Positions 55,218 through 64,000 of a stretch of DNA of 64,000 nt are shown here, piece by piece. The stretch is from the NCBI GenBank assembly GCA_018067045.1, contig JAGPVL010000034.1, forward strand, positions 1-64,000, written 5' to 3'. The translations under genes were made by a program, and so were the position numbers. Origin of the DNA: Gammaproteobacteria bacterium (lineage in GTDB: Bacteria; Pseudomonadota; Gammaproteobacteria; Pseudomonadales; Alcanivoracaceae). Positions within the stretch are counted from its first letter, which is position 1; every line of letters begins with the position of its first letter. Under the pieces are notes generated by a model that worked only from the letters and a program-made list of their open reading frames with translations, did no database searches and had not been told where the DNA came from.

Positions 55218-57363
55218 ATGATCTATTCCGGCAAGGCCGTCAGCGTAGCGCTGCTTGACGATGGTATCGCCGAACTGAAGTTCGATCTTCAGGGCGAGTC
55301 CGTCAACAAGTTCAACCGTGAAACGGTTGAAGATCTTCAAGCAGCTGTTGACGCCATTAAAGGCGAAAGCAACATCAAAGGCCTGATCGTCACTTCTGGC
55401 AAAGGCGTATTTATCGTCGGCGCCGACATCACCGAATTCACCGACATGTTCAAATTGCCGGAAGATGAAATCGCTGGCTGGTGTTTGAAATCAAACCAAG
55501 TTTTCAACGCCGTTGAAGACTTAGAAATGCCAACCGTCTGTGCCGTTAACGGCATCGCTCTTGGCGGCGGTTTGGAAATGGCGTTGGCGTGCGATTACCG
55601 CGTCCTCGCAGACAGCGCACAAATTGGTTTGCCAGAAGTGAAGCTGGGCTTGTTCCCAGGTTTCGGCGGCACCGTGCGTTTGCCACGTTTGATCGGTGTT
55701 GATAACGCCGTTGAATGGATCGCGGCCGCTGGCCAACACCGTTCTGACAAAGCATTGAAAGATGGCGTTGTTGATGCCGTTCTTCCTGCTGAGAAAGTAC
55801 GCGACTCTGCCATCGCACTGGTGAAAGAATGCCTCGCGGGCAAGATCGATTACAAAGCTAAGCGCGCTGAAAAACTTGCGCCGCTGACGTTGCCGCCTCT
55901 GGAAAACATGATGGCGTTTCAATCGTCCACCGCGTTTGTTGCCCAGCAGGCTGGCCGTAACTACCCAGCACCACTGGCTGCGGTTAGCGTTATGCAGCAG
56001 CACGGCGGCATGACCCGCAACGACGCAAACGCCGTCGAAGCGAAAGGTTTTGCGAAAGTTGCGAAGACACCACAAGCCACCGCGCTAGTCGGTTTGTTCC
56101 TCGCTGACCAAGCCGTGAAAAAAGCCAATGGCAAGCACGCTAAAGGCGCAGCAAAGATTGAGCTCGCAGCGGTATTGGGCGCAGGCATCATGGGCGGCGG
56201 CATCGCTTACCAGTCTGCCTCTAAAGGCACGCCGATCATCATGAAAGACATCGCCAACGCGGCGCTGGATCTTGGCATGGGTGAAGCAACCAAGCTGTTG
56301 ACTAAGCGCGTTGACCGTAAAAAGATGACGCCTGCGAAAATGGGACAGGTTCTGTCTTCTATTCGTCCGACATTGAACTACGGTGATTTCAAAGACGTCG
56401 ACGTTGTTGTCGAAGCCGTTGTTGAAAACCCAAAGATCAAACAGGCTGTTCTAGCTGAAACCGAAACCCATCTTAAAGATGGCGCGGTTATGGCATCGAA
56501 CACCTCGACTATTTCTATCTCGCATCTTGCCAAAGGATTGAAGAAGCCAGAGAACTTCGCTGGCATGCACTTCTTTAACCCTGTGCACATGATGCCACTG
56601 GTCGAAATTATCCGTGGCGAGAAAACGTCTGACGCAACCGTCGGCACGCTGGTGGCCTACGCAACGAAAATGGGCAAAAACCCAATCGTTGTAAACGACT
56701 GCCCTGGCTTCTTGGTTAACCGCGTATTGTTCCCGTACTTCGCAGGCTTCAGCATGCTGATGCGTGACGGCGCTGATTTCCAAGCCATCGATAAAGTCAT
56801 GGAAAAATTCGGCTGGCCGATGGGCCCTGCTTATCTGATGGACGTTGTCGGCATCGACACTGGCGTTCACGCAGCAGCAGTCATGGCTGACGGCTTCCCA
56901 GATCGCATGAAGCACGACTTTAAAGACGTGTCTGAAATCATGTTCGACAACAAGCGCTACGGTCAGAAAACCAAAATTGGCTTCTACAAGTATGAAGAAG
57001 ACAAGAAAGGTAAGCCGAAGAAAGTGGTCGACGAAGAAACCTACGCACTGGTCAAGCCACACGTTGCTGAGCGCGCCGAGTTCGAAGCAGACGACATCAT
57101 TGCCCGCATGATGATCCCGCTTTGCACCGAAACCGTTCGCTGCCTCGAAGACAACATTGTTGGCTCCGCTGCTGAAGCAGACATGGCGATGATCTACGGC
57201 ATTGGCTTCCCACCGTTCCGCGGCGGCCCAATGCGTTACATCGACTCCATCGGCGTTAAAGAGTTTGTTGCCCTGTGCGATAAGTACGCGCACCTCGGCA
57301 AGCTCTACGAAGCCCCGCAAATGCTGAAAGATATGGCCGCTTCCGGCAAAAACTTTTTCGCTT

Positions 57364-57365
<2 letters not shown>
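55218..57365 (+). CDS. fadB: Fatty acid oxidation complex alpha subunit
   Basis: Bifunctional enoyl-CoA hydratase and 3-hydroxyacyl-CoA dehydrogenase of beta-oxidation, partner of FadA. The 715 residues divide into the crotonase domain (about 1-190; '[12 protein letters not shown]', '[16 protein letters not shown]', '[17 protein letters not shown]') and the NAD-binding domain ('[18 protein letters not shown]' near residue 318, '[20 protein letters not shown]' near 455). '[15 protein letters not shown]' and a C-terminal helical domain follow. Length matches E. coli FadB (729). GTGGAG lies nine bases before the ATG. fadA follows after a palindrome-bearing 161-bp gap. Confidence 0.97.
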
Positions 57366-58699
<1,334 letters not shown>

Positions 58700-58749
58700 C
58701 CCGCGCTGAAAACTTTCTTAGAAAGAACAGGGGGCAGCCTGCTGCCCCG

Positions 58750-58822
58750 AACGCTTTCTGCTCTAACCTCACAAGGGTAAGATCGGAAAAAACAGAGCCC
58801 GGCTACAAGCCGGGCTTTTTTA
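58750..58822 (+). repeat. 73-bp direct repeat, left copy (terminator segment)
   Basis: Base-for-base identical to 60973-61045. It spans AACGCTTTCTGCTCTAACC through the terminator to the last TTTTTTA. The hipBA module begins directly after this copy and ends before the second fadA end. Confidence 0.9.
58796..58821 (+). terminator. fadBA terminator (works for both strands)
   Basis: AGCCCGGCT and AGCCGGGCT, nine perfect pairs with loop ACA, followed by six T and preceded by six A, so it can also end hipA transcription from the other side. A second hairpin, GGGGCAGC-CT-GCTGCCCC, lies at 58731-58748. Confidence 0.9.
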
Positions 58823-58833
58823 TGGGTGGGATA

Positions 58834-60105
58834 TTATTGAATTCGAAAGTCTTCCGGCAATGATGCCCAATGTGCTTTTAGCGCTTTCTTATGTTGCGCA
58901 TTCATCGGTAAATCCTTGAGGGCACCCGGCCAGATATCCCGCGCCCTCTCCATTACCTCCTTCAGGTGCGGCTCTATCGCGCGCCATGGCACCCCCACTT
59001 TTTCAGACCAACGTTTAAAACTGTCGTAGTGCACCGAGCGCCAAGATTTTCCGCCGCCCAGATTCAAAGCAAAGCTCGACTCATTTTCTACATAGACACA
59101 GGTCGTCACGATGTCATAGGCTGGCGACAATCTCGGCGTCACCGCATCGGCGTAACTCAAACTCCAGTTCTTTAGGTGCGCATCACCATTGGCCAGCAAG
59201 ATATTCACCAATAGCCGTTTGGCAAATTCCTGCACATCCCCAAGACCGTCGCCAGAGTAGTCATAAATAACCTTGCCAATTTGCTCATAGTTGGCGGAAT
59301 CGTATTTTTCATGCGGATACTTCACCAGAATCTGAGCAAAGTCCTCCATGTGCACTCGGCGCGCACCATCACGGTCAAAACGCTTAATCGCATAAGCCTG
59401 GCTTTCGTCAGGCAATTTAATGCCCGGTAAATTATCGAGTTGGTCAACACCAACCAGCTTTATCTCGGGCACCACAACACCAGCCTGACTAGCCAACGTC
59501 ATCGCCGTAAACTCGTTCAACGGTAGATCTTTATGTATTGTAGAAGGCGTTTTGACGATCCAGTTTCCCAGCTCACCACGAGAACTCAGGTTGTACCTGC
59601 CGTCTTTCTCTTTCATCGAAAACTTCATCTGTACGCCAGCGAGCGAAAACCGCCTTGCCTCATCATCGGAAAAAATTTTCACCGGCCGCGCATCCCCCAG
59701 CGTCGCTAACAACGGACCCTCCACCTGATCAGGGTCAACCGGCTCAGCGATCAGCGCCCCGGGCAAATCGGCCCCTAGATGCGCGAAGATTGGAAATTCA
59801 TTGTCGCGGTGTACTTTTAATCCACGCGCAATCCATTCGCGCTGAGCGCCTTCGGGTAACAAATTCGACAACACCGGATGCAATTGCTGTTGCTTTGACC
59901 AAGACTGAGAAAGAAGCTTTTCCGCTCTCGGAAAATTCGGATGAGTAATCAAGCTAAACGTAGGACGCTGAATATCCTCCCGAAACGAGCGCTCAAATGT
60001 CAGAACATTTCGCCCATTCTGGAAACCGGCCAGATATCCAACCTCCAGCCCATGCAGCGTCAACTTCAACACGCTTACTTCCTGATGGTCAGAATCCCTG
60101 CTCAT
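58834..60105 (-). CDS. hipA: HipA-family serine/threonine kinase toxin
   Basis: Type II toxin that in E. coli phosphorylates GltX and causes persistence. The 423 residues have the N-terminal couple domain ('LTLHGLEVGYLAGFQNGRNV', 'HPVLSNLLPEGAQREWIARG'), the 'GVQMKFSMKE' glycine/Ser-loop region, and the kinase catalytic loop 'NGDAHLKNWSLSYAD' followed by the DFG-like 'LSPAYDIVTT'. It overlaps hipB by four bases. The stop lies 12 bp from the end of the left 73-bp repeat, so it converges on the fadA terminator. Cellular target cannot be told. Confidence 0.92.
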   Translation of the reverse strand: MSRDSDHQEVSVLKLTLHGLEVGYLAGFQNGRNVLTFERSFREDIQRPTFSLITHPNFPRAEKLLSQSWSKQQQLHPVLSNLLPEGAQREWIARGLKVHRDNEFPIFAHLGADLPGALIAEPVDPDQVEGPLLATLGDARPVKIFSDDEARRFSLAGVQMKFSMKEKDGRYNLSSRGELGNWIVKTPSTIHKDLPLNEFTAMTLASQAGVVVPEIKLVGVDQLDNLPGIKLPDESQAYAIKRFDRDGARRVHMEDFAQILVKYPHEKYDSANYEQIGKVIYDYSGDGLGDVQEFAKRLLVNILLANGDAHLKNWSLSYADAVTPRLSPAYDIVTTCVYVENESSFALNLGGGKSWRSVHYDSFKRWSEKVGVPWRAIEPHLKEVMERARDIWPGALKDLPMNAQHKKALKAHWASLPEDFRIQ

Positions 60106-60443
60106 TCAACGTCTCCTAGATCGTCCCCCCAAGGATTATCCGAAAGTGGCGCCTCCCGTACTCCAACATTTCTTTCATTGATAATCGAGAGCACTCCGCG
60201 CAGTACGCTTTCCGACTCCGACGACAACAACGCGTTTACCAGCGCCAACTTATCCTGCGGAACCAGCACCAACTCTCCCTTTACACCCTTCGCCAAAAGC
60301 TCCAGCGTATCGAGACGCGGATTGCCCTGCCGCTCCAGCCGCTGATACTGCTGACGCGACATACCCGTACGGTTCGCCATATCCTCCTGACGCAGCCCCA
60401 AGGCCTTGCGCCGATCTTTTAACTGCTCTAGGACCTTAGACAT
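60102..60443 (-). CDS. hipB: HipB-family antitoxin (XRE helix-turn-helix)
   Basis: DNA-binding antitoxin of HipA. The 113 residues begin with an XRE domain: 'ALGLRQEDMANRTGMSRQQY' and 'RLERQGNPRLDTLELLAKGV'. The longer-than-usual C-terminal tail (about 40 residues, acidic) is presumed to contact the toxin. AGGAG lies six bases before the ATG. It precedes and overlaps hipA. A likely autoregulatory site is upstream. Confidence 0.9.
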   Translation of the reverse strand: MSKVLEQLKDRRKALGLRQEDMANRTGMSRQQYQRLERQGNPRLDTLELLAKGVKGELVLVPQDKLALVNALLSSESESVLRGVLSIINERNVGVREAPLSDNPWGDDLGDVE

Positions 60444-60458
60444 AAAGCATCTCCTAAG

Positions 60459-60483
60459 TTGCTATAAAGGCAATAAGCAATAA
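60459..60483 (-). promoter_or_regulatory. Possible hipB operator/promoter region
   Basis: TTGC-TATAAAG-GCAA forms a short inverted repeat 16 bp in front of hipB, and a further GCAATAA repeats next to it. The position fits an autorepressor site, but it does not match the E. coli TATCC-N8-GGATA operator. The 231-bp gap to the fadA fragment also has a CAGGGCT/AGCCCTG hairpin at 60593-60624. Confidence 0.3.
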
Positions 60484-60663
60484 TTTAGCTGCTTAAGTGC
60501 AGGTTAGCAATATATGAAACTCTTTTAGAAGTAGGCGCTAGCGACAACACAATATGCATCATATATGACGCTTTATTGCTCTTGAGAGGAGGCAGGGCTA
60601 TGCAGCACACGATAGGAGCCCTGCATAACCGCTGAAATAGGTCTGGAGCCTACGCAGGGCTGA

Positions 60664-60936
<273 letters not shown>

Positions 60937-60972
60937 TTTGCGCAAAAGATAAGGGGCAGCCATGCTGCCCCA

Positions 60973-61045
60973 AACGCTTTCTGCTCTAACCTCACAAGGG
61001 TAAGATCGGAAAAAACAGAGCCCGGCTACAAGCCGGGCTTTTTTA
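60973..61045 (+). repeat. 73-bp direct repeat, right copy (terminator segment)
   Basis: Identical to 58750-58822 and includes the terminator hairpin at 61019-61039 with its T-run. Its last three bases (TTA) are the stop codon, read on the minus strand, of the 61043-62011 gene. Another GGGGCAGC/GCTGCCCC hairpin precedes it at 60953-60971. Confidence 0.9.
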
Positions 61046-62011
61046 CATAACCACCTTGTATCTCCAAATGTCTCCGACATTCTGACTGGTTTCTTTTGAA
61101 TAATTACTTGAATAAGGGAAGAGGACGCTAACAGGCTCTTGCTCCAACTCATTCAAGTAGAAAATAGCAAATCCCAATGCCTGCGGCTTAGTAGCCAAAG
61201 AACACAAATATACATTCTTCTTCAAACCCTTCTGTATCAAATCCCAGTAAATCCTGGATAACTCTGAAGCAACTGAAAATGGGTCCTTGGCTGACGCATA
61301 GTGTGACAAGCTCTCTGAGGATTGAGACTCTGAAAATGAGCACTTATCAAGCTGCAGCAAACCCTGCTGATACATATCCGCACTTAGAGATGGAAAAGGG
61401 AGGATCTTATAAACTTTCGCTCTTTCCTTATCATTAATCACCCTAGATATAAGGCCATTATCATAGCCCACCCCTACAACGAGAACCTCTTCTGCATCGT
61501 CCTCCTCATGAACGCCCTGAAAGCCCGATACCTGCCTAACCTCCCTAACATGCCCACAGCTAAACACTGTTTTTTCTTTCTTCTCGTACATACCTGGCTC
61601 CGCATAAAAAAAATCCACATACAGCCCAGGATACTTCTTGAGATGGAACAGAATTGAAAATATGTGTGGCCTCATAAACCCAGTTATATCTATAGCTACG
61701 CGCCCGCCCGAACGCAGGGATGTATCCAGCTCAGCGACTACCTTTTTTGCAACTTCATTTTCGTCGACAATCTCGTCACGGAGATCAATGTAGCTACTGG
61801 AATTAAAAACCGCATCCAGCTCAGTTTTAGTGTAGCCATATTCCGGCACAATAACGGGGATTTTTCTTGCTGCGTCTATTAAATCTTTCAGCGCCTTAAC
61901 GCGACTAGTATCATTATGCGCATATATATATACGTCCCATTTATTTCGCTCAAACCAGTCCGCATCAGCTTTATGCCTAACTCCCCAAGCGTAAGGATCA
62001 ATCTGCGCCAT
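61043..62011 (-). CDS. Protein of unknown family, partner of the AAA+ ATPase
   Basis: A 322-residue soluble protein that I cannot name. The start at 62011 (MAQIDPYAWG) has AGGAGG nine bases upstream and overlaps the ATPase by 14 bp, so translation is coupled. The first half alternates strands and helices ('WDVYIYAHNDTSRVKALKDL', 'GRVAIDITGFMRPHIFSILF', 'YVDFFYAEPGMYEKKEK'), and the second half has another set ('EVLVVGVGYDNGLISRVI', 'NVYLCSLATKPQALGFAIFY', 'VSVLFPYSSNYS'). This looks like two Rossmann-like domains, perhaps nucleotide- or ligand-sensing. No membrane segment, no nuclease motif seen. The stop lies in the T-run of the terminator. Confidence 0.75.
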   Translation of the reverse strand: MAQIDPYAWGVRHKADADWFERNKWDVYIYAHNDTSRVKALKDLIDAARKIPVIVPEYGYTKTELDAVFNSSSYIDLRDEIVDENEVAKKVVAELDTSLRSGGRVAIDITGFMRPHIFSILFHLKKYPGLYVDFFYAEPGMYEKKEKTVFSCGHVREVRQVSGFQGVHEEDDAEEVLVVGVGYDNGLISRVINDKERAKVYKILPFPSLSADMYQQGLLQLDKCSFSESQSSESLSHYASAKDPFSVASELSRIYWDLIQKGLKKNVYLCSLATKPQALGFAIFYLNELEQEPVSVLFPYSSNYSKETSQNVGDIWRYKVVM

Positions 62012-64000
62012 TGAATAAATCCTCCTGAACATCCTTTACAGCATGAAGTGGGCGCTGATATCCCCGTATCTTTTTCTTCATCGAAACCGAAACTTCAGTG
62101 ATACGACCGAGAAAGATATCTGAAATATCTGATGCATCAATTGTAATCACACCTCTTCTAGTTACAGACAGCCCATACTTTGGAGAAAGCATCGGACTAA
62201 TCTGAAACTTACGATTGACCAAATTAGGTTGATTTTTATCAACTCCGCCCTGAGATATTTCATAAAGATATGACCAGTTGAGCGCGTGCCTCAAGTTCTC
62301 GGCGGCTTCAGATGAGATACTGCCCCCCACAACAGAGAATGTTGAAAGGCTGCACTCAGGAGGATTGGCGGCAAACCTAATATTGCTTAAGTGCTGAGCG
62401 ATTGAATCAATTGCACTCCGAACCTCAGCGCCATGTACATCGGGCTGCGCGTCCTCCCAAAACCAATCTGCGGCGTCCAAAATTCCTTCATTCTGAGAAA
62501 TGATAGATATTTCTGAGCCTTTCTCAAAGGGTCGCTCATTATTAAATCTTGATCGTCTAAAAATACTTTTTAGAAGAATGAAAAGGTTTCTAGGAGTAAA
62601 CTGAGCAATATCTATTATAGTATCGAGCCCAAAGTACATTACGCGCTTTCCCGTACTCTCCCTAATCAGTTGAGCGCACAAATCCGTCTTGAACTGGCTA
62701 TACCGGTTTGTCATTTGCCGGCCTTCAACGCCGGAAGCTATTTCACCTCTAATGGACTCGGCCAATTGGATAGGATCACGGCCAGCCTCCCACTGCTTAT
62801 AAAAGCTAAGATAAGCAAGTTTTTCCCATAGAGGCTTGCCTTCAAAGCTCAATATGCCCACAACCCGTTTAATCTTATCTTCTGACACACCTTCACTTTT
62901 AGACAGGTCGCTCAGAGCTTCGAAAAACCTCCTGACGTGGCCAGAAGAACTATAGTCTTTATTTCTATTTTTTATGAGCGAAAAAAGATACGCATTCAGA
63001 TCATCATCGCCGCCAAGATTTTGAAAATAATCATAAGGGTCTATACCCGAAGACCTCGCCCCCCAGCCAGACTTCTCTAGCCTCACCGAAATCAAATTTT
63101 TTAAAAATTCCGGTCCAGAAGAGGACTGCCTTACTTCATCCTCAAGGATAACCTTAGTAAATTCAGACTCTAGCTTTATCGGCTCTCCGCCCTCAATGGT
63201 TCCATAGGTTTTGATCCCATAATGGCGGGCTCCGACCTTAATCGACACAGCGCCGCGCCTATACCTAATTAGGGAATTAACAAATTCCTGCTGCCCAGGA
63301 GAAAAGTTCTCGAGCTCATCAATCATAAAAACAAATTTAGTTTCGGAAAAATCGGCGCATGAATCCTTCATTAACGCTGGGAGACCGAAAGCCAAATCAC
63401 CGAGCCTGAATCGAACGACAATTTCCTGCAGTGAAGACCTTCCCGTGGCCACATTTGCCACCACCCGATCGACCTCCTTTCTTAGCCCAATCAGATGATC
63501 AATCACACCATCTAAGCGATCGCAGGAAATTATATCGCTACCAAGAGATAACTCCCGGAAACCGCTAATAAACCCCTCGACATCAAATTCCAACGCACCA
63601 TCAGCAATAGCCTGCTGGCATTCACGAAGAAAACTAACCCCTAACCGGATCTCGAAATAGTAATAGAAAATTGCGCTCCATTGATCCTCTGAGAACCCCT
63701 TACCTCTAAATCTATTCACGTTGAGGGCATCAGCTCTGACATATATACCCATGTACCCATCTTGCCTAATAGCCTCTGCCAGATTCCCGCCACCCCGTAA
63801 CCTCTGCACCGCGGATGAGCAATACCTCATAAGATGCGTCTTTCCGCTGCCCTTTCCGCCCAGCAGCATCATGGGCATAGTCGATAGCGGACTCAAAATG
63901 TCCTCCAACCTCCTCTGCCCAATAAGACCAACCCAAAAATCGAAAATCTCTACATCTGAGAAATCCGTAGCCTTTAAACAGTCGAATGGGTTTTCTCTTA
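61998..64000 (-). CDS. AAA+ ATPase, ORC/Cdc6-like (5' end beyond window)
   Basis: The frame stays open to the window edge, so at least 667 residues are present and the start is outside. The visible N-terminus reads 'ENPFDCLKATDFSDVEIFDF' then 'WVGLIGQRRLEDIL'. Walker A is 'LLGGKGSGKTHLM' (63835-63865) and Walker B 'FVFMIDELENFSPGQQ' (63300-63340), followed by 'SIKVGARHYGIKTYGT', a sensor-like strand. The ORC/Cdc6-style label comes from this order and from memory of similar proteins. The rest (about 400 residues) has no recognisable domain. AT-rich relative to the core genes; coupled to the gene above. Confidence 0.75.
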   Translation of the reverse strand, partial: RENPFDCLKATDFSDVEIFDFWVGLIGQRRLEDILSPLSTMPMMLLGGKGSGKTHLMRYCSSAVQRLRGGGNLAEAIRQDGYMGIYVRADALNVNRFRGKGFSEDQWSAIFYYYFEIRLGVSFLRECQQAIADGALEFDVEGFISGFRELSLGSDIISCDRLDGVIDHLIGLRKEVDRVVANVATGRSSLQEIVVRFRLGDLAFGLPALMKDSCADFSETKFVFMIDELENFSPGQQEFVNSLIRYRRGAVSIKVGARHYGIKTYGTIEGGEPIKLESEFTKVILEDEVRQSSSGPEFLKNLISVRLEKSGWGARSSGIDPYDYFQNLGGDDDLNAYLFSLIKNRNKDYSSSGHVRRFFEALSDLSKSEGVSEDKIKRVVGILSFEGKPLWEKLAYLSFYKQWEAGRDPIQLAESIRGEIASGVEGRQMTNRYSQFKTDLCAQLIRESTGKRVMYFGLDTIIDIAQFTPRNLFILLKSIFRRSRFNNERPFEKGSEISIISQNEGILDAADWFWEDAQPDVHGAEVRSAIDSIAQHLSNIRFAANPPECSLSTFSVVGGSISSEAAENLRHALNWSYLYEISQGGVDKNQPNLVNRKFQISPMLSPKYGLSVTRRGVITIDASDISDIFLGRITEVSVSMKKKIRGYQRPLHAVKDVQEDLFNGAD

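Noticed and set aside
56451-57320. 289-residue open frame antisense to fadB
   Set aside because: Opposite a conserved gene with strong codon bias; the antisense frame shows no domain, no ribosome site and no conserved motif.

Overview
The window is chromosomal DNA of a gammaproteobacterium, most likely a marine or Oceanospirillales/Pseudomonadales-type organism. The evidence is gene order: algU-mucA-mucB-mucC-mucD with divergent nadB, lepA-lepB-DUF4845-rnc-era-recO-pdxJ-acpS, gacS/cysM-rlmD-relA-mazG, and mmsA/mmsB with a divergent AraC regulator all follow the pattern known in pseudomonads. Here the first three blocks are joined into one continuous 24-kb core. No rRNA, tRNA, CRISPR array, integrase or complete transposase gene was found.

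Layout. 1-2331: two tandem paralogous porins (the first cut by the window edge). 2600-8862: minus-strand run cysM, exonuclease, rlmD, relA, mazG. 9051-11768: the GacS/BarA hybrid kinase, divergent from cysM. 11732-22702: a long minus-strand stress, envelope and housekeeping block from the sigma factor AlgU down to acpS. A sigma-E-type promoter with canonical spacing lies in front of algU, so the sigma factor probably drives its own operon. 22960-26065: nadB and a zinc-finger/TPR membrane protein.

26331-29010 is an AT-rich accessory island of small plus-strand hypothetical genes. They are bounded by integron attC-like sequences, and no integrase is present (a CALIN-like cluster). Three copies of a 126-bp inverted-repeat element sit at the cassette junctions, and two of them appear to give the following frame a start codon.

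29025-58699 is again mostly core. It holds a rhomboid protease, sdhE/ygfX/ygfZ, an alpha-2-macroglobulin with its partner PBP1C, a valine catabolism cluster (acyl-CoA dehydrogenase, 3-hydroxyisobutyryl-CoA hydrolase, mmsB, mmsA, AraC regulator), ung, a TetR regulator, lysS, prfB with its programmed +1 frameshift, recJ and fadBA. Many intergenic gaps carry REP-like palindromes built on a GGGAGGCTGCTTGCAGGCGA core, in two places as tandem arrays (about 104 and 118 bp periods).

58823-64000 is an accessory hotspot downstream of fadA. A hipBA toxin-antitoxin pair lies between fadA and a second, truncated and diverged fadA 3' end. Both fadA ends are followed by an identical 73-bp segment with the terminator. 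Immediately after the second copy comes a two-gene unit: an ORC/Cdc6-like AAA+ ATPase running out of the window and a translationally coupled protein of unknown family. This is the best candidate in the window for an undescribed defence-type system.
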